Shown here: in pieces, positions 1-7,709 of the stretch
Layout of the letters: each line of letters opens with the position of its first letter
Position numbering within the stretch: position 1 is the stretch's first letter
Assembly (NCBI GenBank): GCA_964526035.1
Contig: CAZGKE010000138.1
Coordinates: 1 to 9,313, forward strand
Length of the DNA stretch: 9,313 bases
Direction: 5' to 3'
DNA from: DAOMOD01 sp964526035
GTDB lineage: Bacteria; Pseudomonadota; Gammaproteobacteria; Xanthomonadales; BPKI01
Notes under the pieces: model-generated
The model's database searches: none
The model's input: the letters and a program-made list of their open reading frames with translations, nothing else
Told to the model about the DNA's origin: nothing
Made by a program: the position numbers and the translations under genes

Positions 1-2
1 CC

Positions 3-33
3 GTAGGAGCCCTGCGATTTGCAATTGCGGCTC
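3..33. repeat. GTAG-headed REP-like hairpin downstream of fumC
   Basis: A GTAG tetranucleotide (3-6) is followed directly by a stem-loop. The outer arm GAGCC (7-11) pairs with GGCTC (29-33). After a two-base bulge (12-13), GCGATT (14-19) pairs with AATTGC (23-28), including one G-T wobble, around the 3-base loop TGC. A GTAG or similar head followed by an imperfect hairpin is the layout of REP elements mobilised by RAYT transposases in Stenotrophomonas and Pseudomonas. It lies 4 bases past the fumC stop, so it could also act as a fumC terminator, but only 6 bases remain before the window edge and no T-tract is visible. The structure is seen directly; membership of a REP family is inferred. Confidence 0.45.
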
Positions 34-37
34 GGGG

Positions 38-1441
<1,404 letters not shown>

Positions 1442-1447
1442 GTGTGG

Positions 1448-1451
1448 CTCC
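1448..1451 (-). promoter_or_regulatory. fumC ribosome binding site
   Basis: On the minus strand GGAG is followed by 6 bases (CCACAC) and then the fumC ATG. This is the clearest Shine-Dalgarno sequence in the window and supports the start at 1441. Confidence 0.6.
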
Positions 1452-1479
1452 GGGATGTCGCGTTCGGGGGAGGCCGCGG

Positions 1480-1485
1480 ATTATA
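1480..1485 (-). promoter_or_regulatory. fumC promoter -10 box (TATAAT)
   Basis: The minus strand carries a perfect TATAAT ending 38 bases before the fumC ATG, giving a predicted leader of about 30 nt. It stands out against the very GC-rich surroundings. There is no good -35 at 16-18 bp spacing: that stretch is GCGC-rich and overlaps the left arm of the inverted repeat at 1506-1557. The promoter may therefore need an activator or another contact. Confidence 0.5.
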
Positions 1486-1505
1486 GGAGAGTCGCGCAGC
1501 GCGCG

Positions 1506-1557
1506 CGTCTCGAAGGGCCTGCGCGGCTTGTCGGATCGAGGAAGACGGTTCGAGACG
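1506..1557. repeat. 9-bp perfect inverted repeat in the fumC-purB intergenic region
   Basis: CGTCTCGAA (1506-1514) and TTCGAGACG (1549-1557) are exact reverse complements separated by 34 bases. The left arm lies where the fumC -35 would be. It could be a paired operator, a long-loop hairpin or a degraded repeat element. No known regulator site was recognised. Confidence 0.45.
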
Positions 1558-1637
1558 GCACCTGCGGCGCCTCGCGTCGATGCTGTGCGCGTGTCGGGGC
1601 TGAGGCGCCTCCCGCAAAACGGCACCTGCGGTGCCTC
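1555..1637. repeat. Direct-repeat cluster with small palindromes between the fumC and purB promoters
   Basis: ACGGCACCTGCGGCGCCTC (1555-1573) recurs as ACGGCACCTGCGGTGCCTC (1619-1637), matching at 18 of 19 positions and 64 bases apart. Each copy is itself an inverted repeat: the right copy has GGCACC and GGTGCC as perfect 6-bp arms around TGC (1621-1635). The left copy has one mismatch on the plus strand that becomes a G-T wobble on the minus strand. A third GGCGCCTC lies within the 10-bp palindrome GAGGCGCCTC (1602-1611). This looks like a dispersed intergenic repeat family or tandem operators; the sequence alone does not decide. Confidence 0.5.
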
Positions 1638-1695
1638 CTCGCCGCGAACGAGTGAAGGTCGGAGTTGCGCGACTGCCGCTGCGCTGCGCCCGCGA

Positions 1696-1701
1696 TACAA
1701 T
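1696..1701 (+). promoter_or_regulatory. purB promoter -10 box (TACAAT)
   Basis: TACAAT matches the -10 consensus at 5 of 6 positions, 30 bases before the purB ATG, which predicts a leader of about 24 nt. A -35 at proper spacing is poor (CTGCCG at 1673-1678, 3 of 6). No Shine-Dalgarno sequence is visible just before the purB ATG. Confidence 0.4.
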
Positions 1702-1731
1702 GAGCGGCTTTTTCGCTGCTGGCGCGTCTCC

Positions 1732-3099
1732 ATGTCCGACCACGTCCTCACCGCGATCTCCCCGCTCGATGGCCGCTATGCCGCCAAGGCCGATCCGCTG
1801 CGCGGTATTTTCAGCGAGTTCGGGCTGATCCAGCGTCGGGTGCGGGTGGAGGTCGAGTGGCTGATCGCGCTGGCCGGGCATCCCGCCATCGTCGAGTTGG
1901 CGCCCTTCGGGGAGGGAGATGTTGCCTGGCTGCGCGCGATCGCCGCCAACTTCAGCGTTGACGATGCCAGGCAGGTCAAGAACATCGAGGCGAAGACCAA
2001 CCACGACGTCAAGGCCGTCGAGTATTTCATCAAGGAGAAGCTCAAGGGCCACGAGCGTCTGGCCGGCGCCCGCGAGTTCGTGCATTTCGCCTGCACGTCG
2101 GAAGACATCAACAATCTCGCCTACGCGCTGATGCTTTCCGATGCGCGCCGCGACGTGCTGCTTCCCAAGATCGCGCAGCTCGATGCAAGGCTGGCAGCCA
2201 TGGCCGGCGAGCACGCCGACCAGCCGATGCTGTCGCGCACCCACGGGCAGACCGCCTCACCGACCACGCTCGGCAAGGAGATCGCCAACGTGGTGGCGCG
2301 CCTGCGTCGCCAGCGAGCGCAGATCGAAGCGGTGCAGGCGCTTGGCAAGATCAACGGCGCGGTGGGCAACTACAACGCGCACCGGGTGGCCTACCCGGAC
2401 GTCGACTGGGAGACCCTGGCCCGCGACTTCGTCGAGGGGCTGGGACTGGCGTTCAATCCGTTCACCATCCAGATCGAGCCGCACGACTGGATTGCCGAAC
2501 TGTGCGATGTGCAGCGTCGCCTCAACACCATCCTCATCGACTTCAGCCGCGATGTCTGGGGCTACATCTCCCTGGGCTACTTCCGGCAGACGCTGAAGTC
2601 CGGCGAGGTGGGCAGCTCGACCATGCCGCACAAGGTCAATCCCATCGACTTCGAGAATGCAGAAGGCAACTTCGGCGTGGCCAACGCCCTGCTCGGGCAC
2701 TTTTCCGAGAAGCTGCCGATTTCGCGCTGGCAGCGCGACCTCACCGACTCCACGGTGCTGCGCACGCTGGGTACGGCCTTCGGGCACTCGTTGATCGCGC
2801 TGGAAGCGCTGCAGCGCGGGCTCGGCAAACTCACAGCCAACCCGGAACGTCTGGCCGCCGATCTCGATGGCGCGTGGGAAGTTCTCGCCGAGGCGGTGCA
2901 GACCGTGATGCGCAGGCATGGACTGCCCGACCCCTACGAACAGCTGAAGGCGCTGACCCGCGGCCAGGGCATCGACGCGGCGGCGCTGCGCGTCTTCATC
3001 GAGGGCCTTGCGCTGCCCGAGGATGCGCGCCGGCGCCTGCTCGAACTCACGCCTGCCACCTACACCGGCGCCGCCGCCGATCTCGCCCGACGCGTCTGA
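1732..3099 (+). CDS. purB: Adenylosuccinate lyase
   Basis: PurB catalyses two purine-synthesis steps in the cytosol: SAICAR to AICAR plus fumarate, and adenylosuccinate to AMP plus fumarate. The 455-residue product closely follows E. coli PurB (456 residues), beginning LTAISPLDGRY then LRGIFSEFGL. Visible blocks are TNHDVKAVEYF (89-99), HFACTSEDINNLA (118-130), SRTHGQTASPTTLGKE with the general-acid His171, KINGAVGNYNAH (206-217) and the signature loop SSTMPHKVNPIDFEN (295-309) with Ser295 as general base. DLTDSTVLR follows at 336-344. The ATG at 1732 is chosen because homology begins there, although the frame stays open upstream to 1369 without family sequence. It is divergent from fumC, a member of the same superfamily, and kmo starts 2 bp after its stop. 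Confidence 0.97.
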   Translation: MSDHVLTAISPLDGRYAAKADPLRGIFSEFGLIQRRVRVEVEWLIALAGHPAIVELAPFGEGDVAWLRAIAANFSVDDARQVKNIEAKTNHDVKAVEYFIKEKLKGHERLAGAREFVHFACTSEDINNLAYALMLSDARRDVLLPKIAQLDARLAAMAGEHADQPMLSRTHGQTASPTTLGKEIANVVARLRRQRAQIEAVQALGKINGAVGNYNAHRVAYPDVDWETLARDFVEGLGLAFNPFTIQIEPHDWIAELCDVQRRLNTILIDFSRDVWGYISLGYFRQTLKSGEVGSSTMPHKVNPIDFENAEGNFGVANALLGHFSEKLPISRWQRDLTDSTVLRTLGTAFGHSLIALEALQRGLGKLTANPERLAADLDGAWEVLAEAVQTVMRRHGLPDPYEQLKALTRGQGIDAAALRVFIEGLALPEDARRRLLELTPATYTGAAADLARRV

Positions 3100-3101
3100 G
3101 G

Positions 3102-4517
3102 ATGGCGCGGGAAACCATCACCATCGTCGGCGCCGGACTTGCCGGTGCCCTGCTTGCGGTTCTGCTGCGCCAGCGCGGCTATCCGGTCGACATCTTCGAG
3201 CGTCGGCCCGATCTGCGCCGCGCCGCCATCCCGGGCGGGCGCTCGATCAACCTGGCGCTCGCCGAACGCGGCCTGCACGGCCTGCGCATGACCGGGCTCG
3301 AACAGGCGGTGATGGCCGAAGCGGTGAAGATGCGCGGGCGCATGGTGCACGATCGCGATGGCCACCAGAGTCTGCAGCCCTACGGCGTCAGCGACGACGA
3401 GGTCATCTGGTCGGTGCACCGCGGACGGCTCAACCGCACCCTGCTCGATGCGGCCGAGGCAGCCGGCGCGCGCCTGCGCTTCAATGCACGGCTGGATTCG
3501 GCCGATATCGGCCTGGGCCTGCTCAACTTCGTCGACGAGACCGACGAGAGCCGCTTCGAGGTTCACGCGACGCGCATCATCGGCGCTGACGGCGCGGGTT
3601 CGGCGCTGCGCGCGGCGATGGCCGCGCAGCATGAACTTGGCGAACGCTTCGCCCCACTTGGTCACGGCTACAAGGAGGTCCACGTGGCGCCCGCGGCTGA
3701 CGGCGGCTGGCGTTTCGATCCCGATGCCCTGCACATCTGGCCGCGCGGCGGCCACATGATGATCGCCCTCCCCAACTCCGACCGCAGCTTCACCTGCACG
3801 CTCTTCCTCCCCAATAGAGCAAACCAAGTCGCCGCCAAAGGCGGCGACAGCAACTCCCCCGCGTCCGCATGCGAGCACATTCCGGCATCGTTCGATCACC
3901 TCGACTCCGACACTGCCGTGCAGGCTCTTTTCGAGCGCGACTTTGCCGATCTCATTGTGCACACACCGGACTATCTGCAGCAGTTCCGCGACAACCCGAC
4001 CGGCCTGCTCGGCACGCTTTACCTCGACCGCTGGTATCACGCCGACCGCGCGCTGCTGATCGGCGATGCCGCGCACGCCATCGTGCCGTTCCACGGGCAG
4101 GGCATGAACTGTGCGTTCGAGGACTGTGCCGCTCTGGTCCAGGCGCTCGATGCCGCAGGCGACTCTCCGGACTGGAATACCCTGTTCGCGAATTTCCAGG
4201 CGCTGCGCAAACCCAATGCCGACGCCATTGCGCAGATGGCGCTGGAGAATTACGTCGAGATGCGCGACGCCGTCGCCGACCCGCGCTATCAGCTTCGCCG
4301 TGCCCTGGAACAGGCGCTTGCCCGCCGCAAGCCGGGCAGCTTCCTGCCGCGCTATACCATGGTGATGTTCACCCGCATTCCCTACGCCACGGCGCTGGCG
4401 CGTGGCGAGCAGCAACGCCAGGTGCTTGAGGAAGCCATCGCGGGCCATGATCGCCTCGACAGCATTGACATGGTGGCGCTGCAACGGCGGGTCGCGGCGT
4501 TGCCACAGGGCACCTGA
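3102..4517 (+). CDS. kmo: Kynurenine 3-monooxygenase (FAD-dependent)
   Basis: This flavoprotein hydroxylates L-kynurenine to 3-hydroxykynurenine with NADPH and O2, a step in tryptophan breakdown and in the route to quinolinate and NAD. The product has 471 residues. It shows the FAD-binding GAGLAG motif (10-15) with Glu33 ending the second strand, the KMO block GGRSINLALAERGL (45-58), the DG motif GADGAGSALR (161-170) and LIGDAAHAIVPFHGQGMN (319-336). Arg80, Tyr94, Asn383 and Tyr418 appear to match the substrate-pocket Arg, Tyr, Asn and Tyr of Pseudomonas KMO (my recollection, not an alignment). Residues about 238-262 hold an extra segment of roughly 18-20 residues, encoded around a perfect palindrome. 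The start follows the purB stop by 2 bp with TGAGG directly against the ATG, suggesting translational coupling. No other kynurenine-pathway gene is in the window. Confidence 0.93.
   Translation: MARETITIVGAGLAGALLAVLLRQRGYPVDIFERRPDLRRAAIPGGRSINLALAERGLHGLRMTGLEQAVMAEAVKMRGRMVHDRDGHQSLQPYGVSDDEVIWSVHRGRLNRTLLDAAEAAGARLRFNARLDSADIGLGLLNFVDETDESRFEVHATRIIGADGAGSALRAAMAAQHELGERFAPLGHGYKEVHVAPAADGGWRFDPDALHIWPRGGHMMIALPNSDRSFTCTLFLPNRANQVAAKGGDSNSPASACEHIPASFDHLDSDTAVQALFERDFADLIVHTPDYLQQFRDNPTGLLGTLYLDRWYHADRALLIGDAAHAIVPFHGQGMNCAFEDCAALVQALDAAGDSPDWNTLFANFQALRKPNADAIAQMALENYVEMRDAVADPRYQLRRALEQALARRKPGSFLPRYTMVMFTRIPYATALARGEQQRQVLEEAIAGHDRLDSIDMVALQRRVAALPQGT
3828..3848. repeat. Perfect 9-bp palindrome (AAA loop) inside kmo
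   Basis: GTCGCCGCC (3828-3836) and GGCGGCGAC (3840-3848) are exact inverted arms around AAA. The palindrome is exactly seven codons in phase and encodes VAAKGGD (residues 243-249). It is flanked by relatively AT-rich sequence (AATAGAGCAAACCAA) and sits in the extra loop that distinguishes this KMO from family members as I recall them. CTCCCC occurs on both sides (3807-3812 and 3854-3859), but the 47-base offset is not in phase, so a clean target duplication is not shown. It may be a small mobile palindromic element fixed within a coding region. Confidence 0.6.
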
Positions 4518-4610
4518 ATCCTCACCGACCAGAACTCGGTTCCGCGCAGCGCTCACGGGCTTTGCACGCTATCCTTCACGTTTCGTCCACCCGAATTCCA
4601 AGAAATCAAT

Positions 4611-7600
4611 ATGAGAATGCTCAGCTACGCCACCGTTCTAGCCTGTCTCGCCTGCGTCCAGTCGCTGTCGGCGGCCGAATGCCGCTTCAGTGAGGAGTTC
4701 AGCAGCAGCGCCGACTTTGACGGCGTCGCCACGACCTTGACCGTGGCCGATCTTGGCAGCGGACCGCGCCTGATCGCCGGGGGCAGCTTTTCCCGGGCGG
4801 GCGGTCAATACAACTCGCGCATCGCCCAATGGGATGGCGTGCTCTGGGGGCGAGTGGGCATCGGCCTGTCCCAGGAAGTGACCGCTTCCGCGGTGTTCGA
4901 CGACGGCGATGGTCCGAAGCTCTACGTCGCCACCGCGCAGGTCAGCGGACAGACTCTGGTGGGCAACGTCTACCGACTCGATGGCAACACCTGGGTGGCT
5001 GTCGGGCAGGAGTTGGCTCGCGGCGTGCTTGCACTCATTGTCTATGACGACGGCAGCGGCCCGGCGCTCTATGCCGGCGGCCGCTTCCTCGCCAGCGAAG
5101 GCGCGCCCGGCGACCATATCGCCCGCTTGCAGGGCGGCACCTGGAACGCGCTGCCGGGCGCGGGCGCCGACCAGCCGGTCGAGGCCTTCGCGGTTCACGA
5201 TGACGGCAATGGCCTGTCCCTGTTTGCCGGCGGTCGCTTCCGCAATATCGGCGGGATTGCAGCAAACAACATCGCACGCTTTCGCGGCGGCGCGTGGCAG
5301 CCCCTGGGTGACGGTACCAATCAGCCGGTCACGGCGCTTGCTTCGCATACCAACGATTCCGGTACCGCGCTTTTCGTCGGCGGCCAGTTCAGCTCCCCGT
5401 TTCTGCGCATCGCGCGTTGGCAGGACGGCCAGTGGACGGCGGTCGGATCAGGCGGTGGTGCCAACGGCTTCGTGCGCAGCCTCACTTCGCTGCAGGTCGG
5501 CGACCAGTCGCTGCTGATCGCCGGCGGAAGCTTCTCGCAGATTGATTCGGTGGCCACTCTTGCAGTAGCGGCCTGGGACGGCACCAGTTGGTCGCCGATG
5601 GGCGCCGGCTTCGGCACCACCAACTCGCCGGGCACGGTGCTCGATTTCGCCCATTTCAATGACGGCAGCGGCAGCGCCCTCTATGCCACCGGCACGCTTG
5701 GACGGACCGGTGGCCACAATCTTGGCAACATCGCTCGCTGGGACGGGTCCGCATGGCGGGCGCTGCAGGCCGCGTCGCCGGCTGGCGGCGAGGGTTCGGC
5801 CACCCAGGTGCGTGCGATGGTCGAATACGACGATGGTCAGGGTCTCGCGCTGTTCGCCGGTGGCCAGTTTGCCGACGCCGATGGCAACGTGACCCGCGGT
5901 GTCGCTCGCTGGACCGGTGCCGATTGGCGGCCGGTGCCCGGCGGGCCCGACGGCCTCGTGCTGGCGCTGCTGGTCCACGACGACGGTAGCGGACCGGCGC
6001 TGTATGCCGGCGGCAACTTCATCACCAGCGGCGGTCAGGCCCTGCCTTATCTGGTGCGCTGGAACGGCAGCACCTGGTCCCGGGTCGGCACCGCCAGTCC
6101 CAGTGGTGCCATCCTCGCGCTGGCCAGCGGCACCGTGGCCGGCGCCAACAGGCTGTTCATCGGCGGTGCGTTCGCCCGCATCGGCGAGGCCGACCACCTG
6201 TTCGTCGCCCAGTGGAATGGCAGTACCTGGAGCAGCCTGGGATCCGGCGTCGATCAGACGGTTCGCACGCTGACCGTTCTCGATGTCGGCGCTGGCCCGC
6301 GGCTGTATGCCGGCGGCAGCTTCACTTTCACCGAGAACCTCGCCTTGAATCGTGTCGCCGTGTGGGACGGCAGCGCGTGGAGCCCGATGGCTGACGGCAT
6401 GATCAGTCAGGTCAACGCACTTGCCGGTTTCGACAGTGGCAGCGGCGTCCAGCTATACGTCGGCGGCGACTTCGCCACGGTCGGCGGACAGACAGCCCAG
6501 GGGCTGGCGCGGTGGACCGGCAATGCATGGGAACCGGTTCCGGGACAGCCCGGCAATCTGGTCAGCGTCATCTCGCTCTACGGCACCGATGTGGCCGCCG
6601 GACCGGGGCTGTACATCGGCGGGACTTTCAACGAGAGCGGCAATCCGCCGCGGCAGGGATTGGTCCGCTATGACGGCAGCGCATGGTCGGCGCCGGGCAA
6701 TGGCCTGTCGCTCGACTTCCAGGGCGGCGGCAACGATTCCGAGTTCTTCTTCTTCGGCGCATTCGCCATGGCGAGCTTCCAGCACGGCGGACTCGACGAA
6801 CTGTTCGTCGGCGGACAGTTCGACCGGGCCGGATCCGCTGCCAGCCACAATATCGCCAGCCTGCGCTGCACGCTGGACATCGAGCCCTTCCATACCGGCC
6901 TGTGGTTCGATCCCGAACGCGATGGCGAAGGCTTCGTTCTCGAAGTCATGGAGAACGGCCAGTTTTTCGGCACCTGGTACACCTATGATATCGACGGCAC
7001 GCAGATGTGGCTGGTGGGCGGCGGCGAGCTGGTCGGCGACACCATCGTGATGCCGATGCTGCGTACGTCCGGCGGCGTGTTCGGGCCGGACTTTGATCCC
7101 GCCCTGGTGGTTCGCGAACCGTGGGGCACGCTGCGCTTCCGCTTCAGCGACTGCAACACCGCGCACGTTGACTATTCTGGGCCCGCCGAGTACGGCAACG
7201 GCAGCTATAGCCTCTTTCATCTTGGCCGGTTGGCCGGCCACGCCTGCGGAGGCGGATCGCCGGTTGCTCCCCAATCGAGCTTCTCCGCGCATTATTTCGA
7301 TCCGGCGCAGGACGGTCAGGGCTATACCGTTTACCTGGTCAACGACGACCAGAACCCGATCGCCATCGTCGTCTGGTTCGCCTATGACGAGGACGGCAAT
7401 CAGGCCTGGATGATCGGTGACGGCACCTTCGATGGCGAACGCCTGGTGGTGAGCAACCTGGTGCAGCCGATCGGCGCACGCTGGGGTAACGAGTTCGATC
7501 CTGCCGACGTCGACCGCGTGCACTGGGGCAGCATCGAGTTCGATTTCGACAACTGCAGCGGGGGCCTGGTGAGCTATGCATCGGTGTTCCCTGCGTTTGG

Positions 7601-7661
7601 CGGAGGCAGCCAGCCGGTGATACGCCTGACCCAGCCGGATGGACTGGCCTGCAACCCCTGA
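4611..7661 (+). CDS. Secreted beta-propeller-type repeat protein with twin C-terminal modules, function unknown
   Basis: I do not recognise a named gene. The 1016-residue product starts with a Sec-type signal peptide (Arg2, hydrophobic core 4-19, probable cleavage after SAA at about 22), so it is exported. Residues 23-753 hold fourteen repeats of about 50 residues on the pattern DDGSGPxLYAGGxF, then IARWDGSxW, then a short Gly/Pro turn. GGxF-equivalent positions start at 57, 107 (degenerate), 156, 207, 257, 305, 360 (TGTL), 417, 467, 518, 568, 618, 670 and 734. This resembles Kelch or Rax2-like propellers and would suit two seven-bladed units. Two related modules follow, at about 759-879 and 890-1014, sharing FDPxxDGxG, YDxDGxQxW, FDPAxV, WG and (D/N)C motifs. 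There is no transmembrane anchor or catalytic motif. The ATG at 4611 has a weak ribosome site (AAGAAA); Met3 at 4617 is an alternative. In the 93-bp gap upstream only a weak -10-like TATCCT (4570-4575) was seen. Confidence 0.88.
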   Translation: MRMLSYATVLACLACVQSLSAAECRFSEEFSSSADFDGVATTLTVADLGSGPRLIAGGSFSRAGGQYNSRIAQWDGVLWGRVGIGLSQEVTASAVFDDGDGPKLYVATAQVSGQTLVGNVYRLDGNTWVAVGQELARGVLALIVYDDGSGPALYAGGRFLASEGAPGDHIARLQGGTWNALPGAGADQPVEAFAVHDDGNGLSLFAGGRFRNIGGIAANNIARFRGGAWQPLGDGTNQPVTALASHTNDSGTALFVGGQFSSPFLRIARWQDGQWTAVGSGGGANGFVRSLTSLQVGDQSLLIAGGSFSQIDSVATLAVAAWDGTSWSPMGAGFGTTNSPGTVLDFAHFNDGSGSALYATGTLGRTGGHNLGNIARWDGSAWRALQAASPAGGEGSATQVRAMVEYDDGQGLALFAGGQFADADGNVTRGVARWTGADWRPVPGGPDGLVLALLVHDDGSGPALYAGGNFITSGGQALPYLVRWNGSTWSRVGTASPSGAILALASGTVAGANRLFIGGAFARIGEADHLFVAQWNGSTWSSLGSGVDQTVRTLTVLDVGAGPRLYAGGSFTFTENLALNRVAVWDGSAWSPMADGMISQVNALAGFDSGSGVQLYVGGDFATVGGQTAQGLARWTGNAWEPVPGQPGNLVSVISLYGTDVAAGPGLYIGGTFNESGNPPRQGLVRYDGSAWSAPGNGLSLDFQGGGNDSEFFFFGAFAMASFQHGGLDELFVGGQFDRAGSAASHNIASLRCTLDIEPFHTGLWFDPERDGEGFVLEVMENGQFFGTWYTYDIDGTQMWLVGGGELVGDTIVMPMLRTSGGVFGPDFDPALVVREPWGTLRFRFSDCNTAHVDYSGPAEYGNGSYSLFHLGRLAGHACGGGSPVAPQSSFSAHYFDPAQDGQGYTVYLVNDDQNPIAIVVWFAYDEDGNQAWMIGDGTFDGERLVVSNLVQPIGARWGNEFDPADVDRVHWGSIEFDFDNCSGGLVSYASVFPAFGGGSQPVIRLTQPDGLACNP

Positions 7662-7666
7662 CTCAC

Positions 7667-7698
7667 CGATAGCGCGCGGCGGACGCCGCGCGCTATCG
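7667..7698. terminator. Hairpin between convergent genes, likely bidirectional terminator
   Basis: A perfect 14-bp stem is formed by CGATAGCGCGCGGC (7667-7680) and GCCGCGCGCTATCG (7685-7698) around the loop GGAC. It occupies most of the 48-bp gap between the two convergent stop codons. Neither strand has a proper T-tract afterwards (plus strand continues CCCTTCG), so it is not a textbook intrinsic terminator, but its position strongly suggests transcript ending or 3'-end protection for both genes. Confidence 0.75.
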
Positions 7699-7709
7699 CC
7701 CTTCGCGGG

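Noticed and set aside
1665..1701. TTGCGC as the -35 for the purB TACAAT box
   Set aside because: The spacing is 25 bp, well outside the 16-18 bp range.
4524..4540. Terminator after kmo (ACCGA and TCGGT arms)
   Set aside because: Only a 5-bp stem with a 7-base loop and no T-tract; too weak to call.
3060..4556. 498-codon open frame on the minus strand across kmo
   Set aside because: It mirrors the kmo codons, shows no domain pattern, and kmo motifs are complete on the other strand.
4611..4682. Lipoprotein signal on the propeller protein
   Set aside because: VLAC and CLAC at residues 9-15 fall too early in the hydrophobic core for a lipobox, and Cys24 is preceded by Glu. An ordinary Sec signal cleaved near residue 22 fits better.
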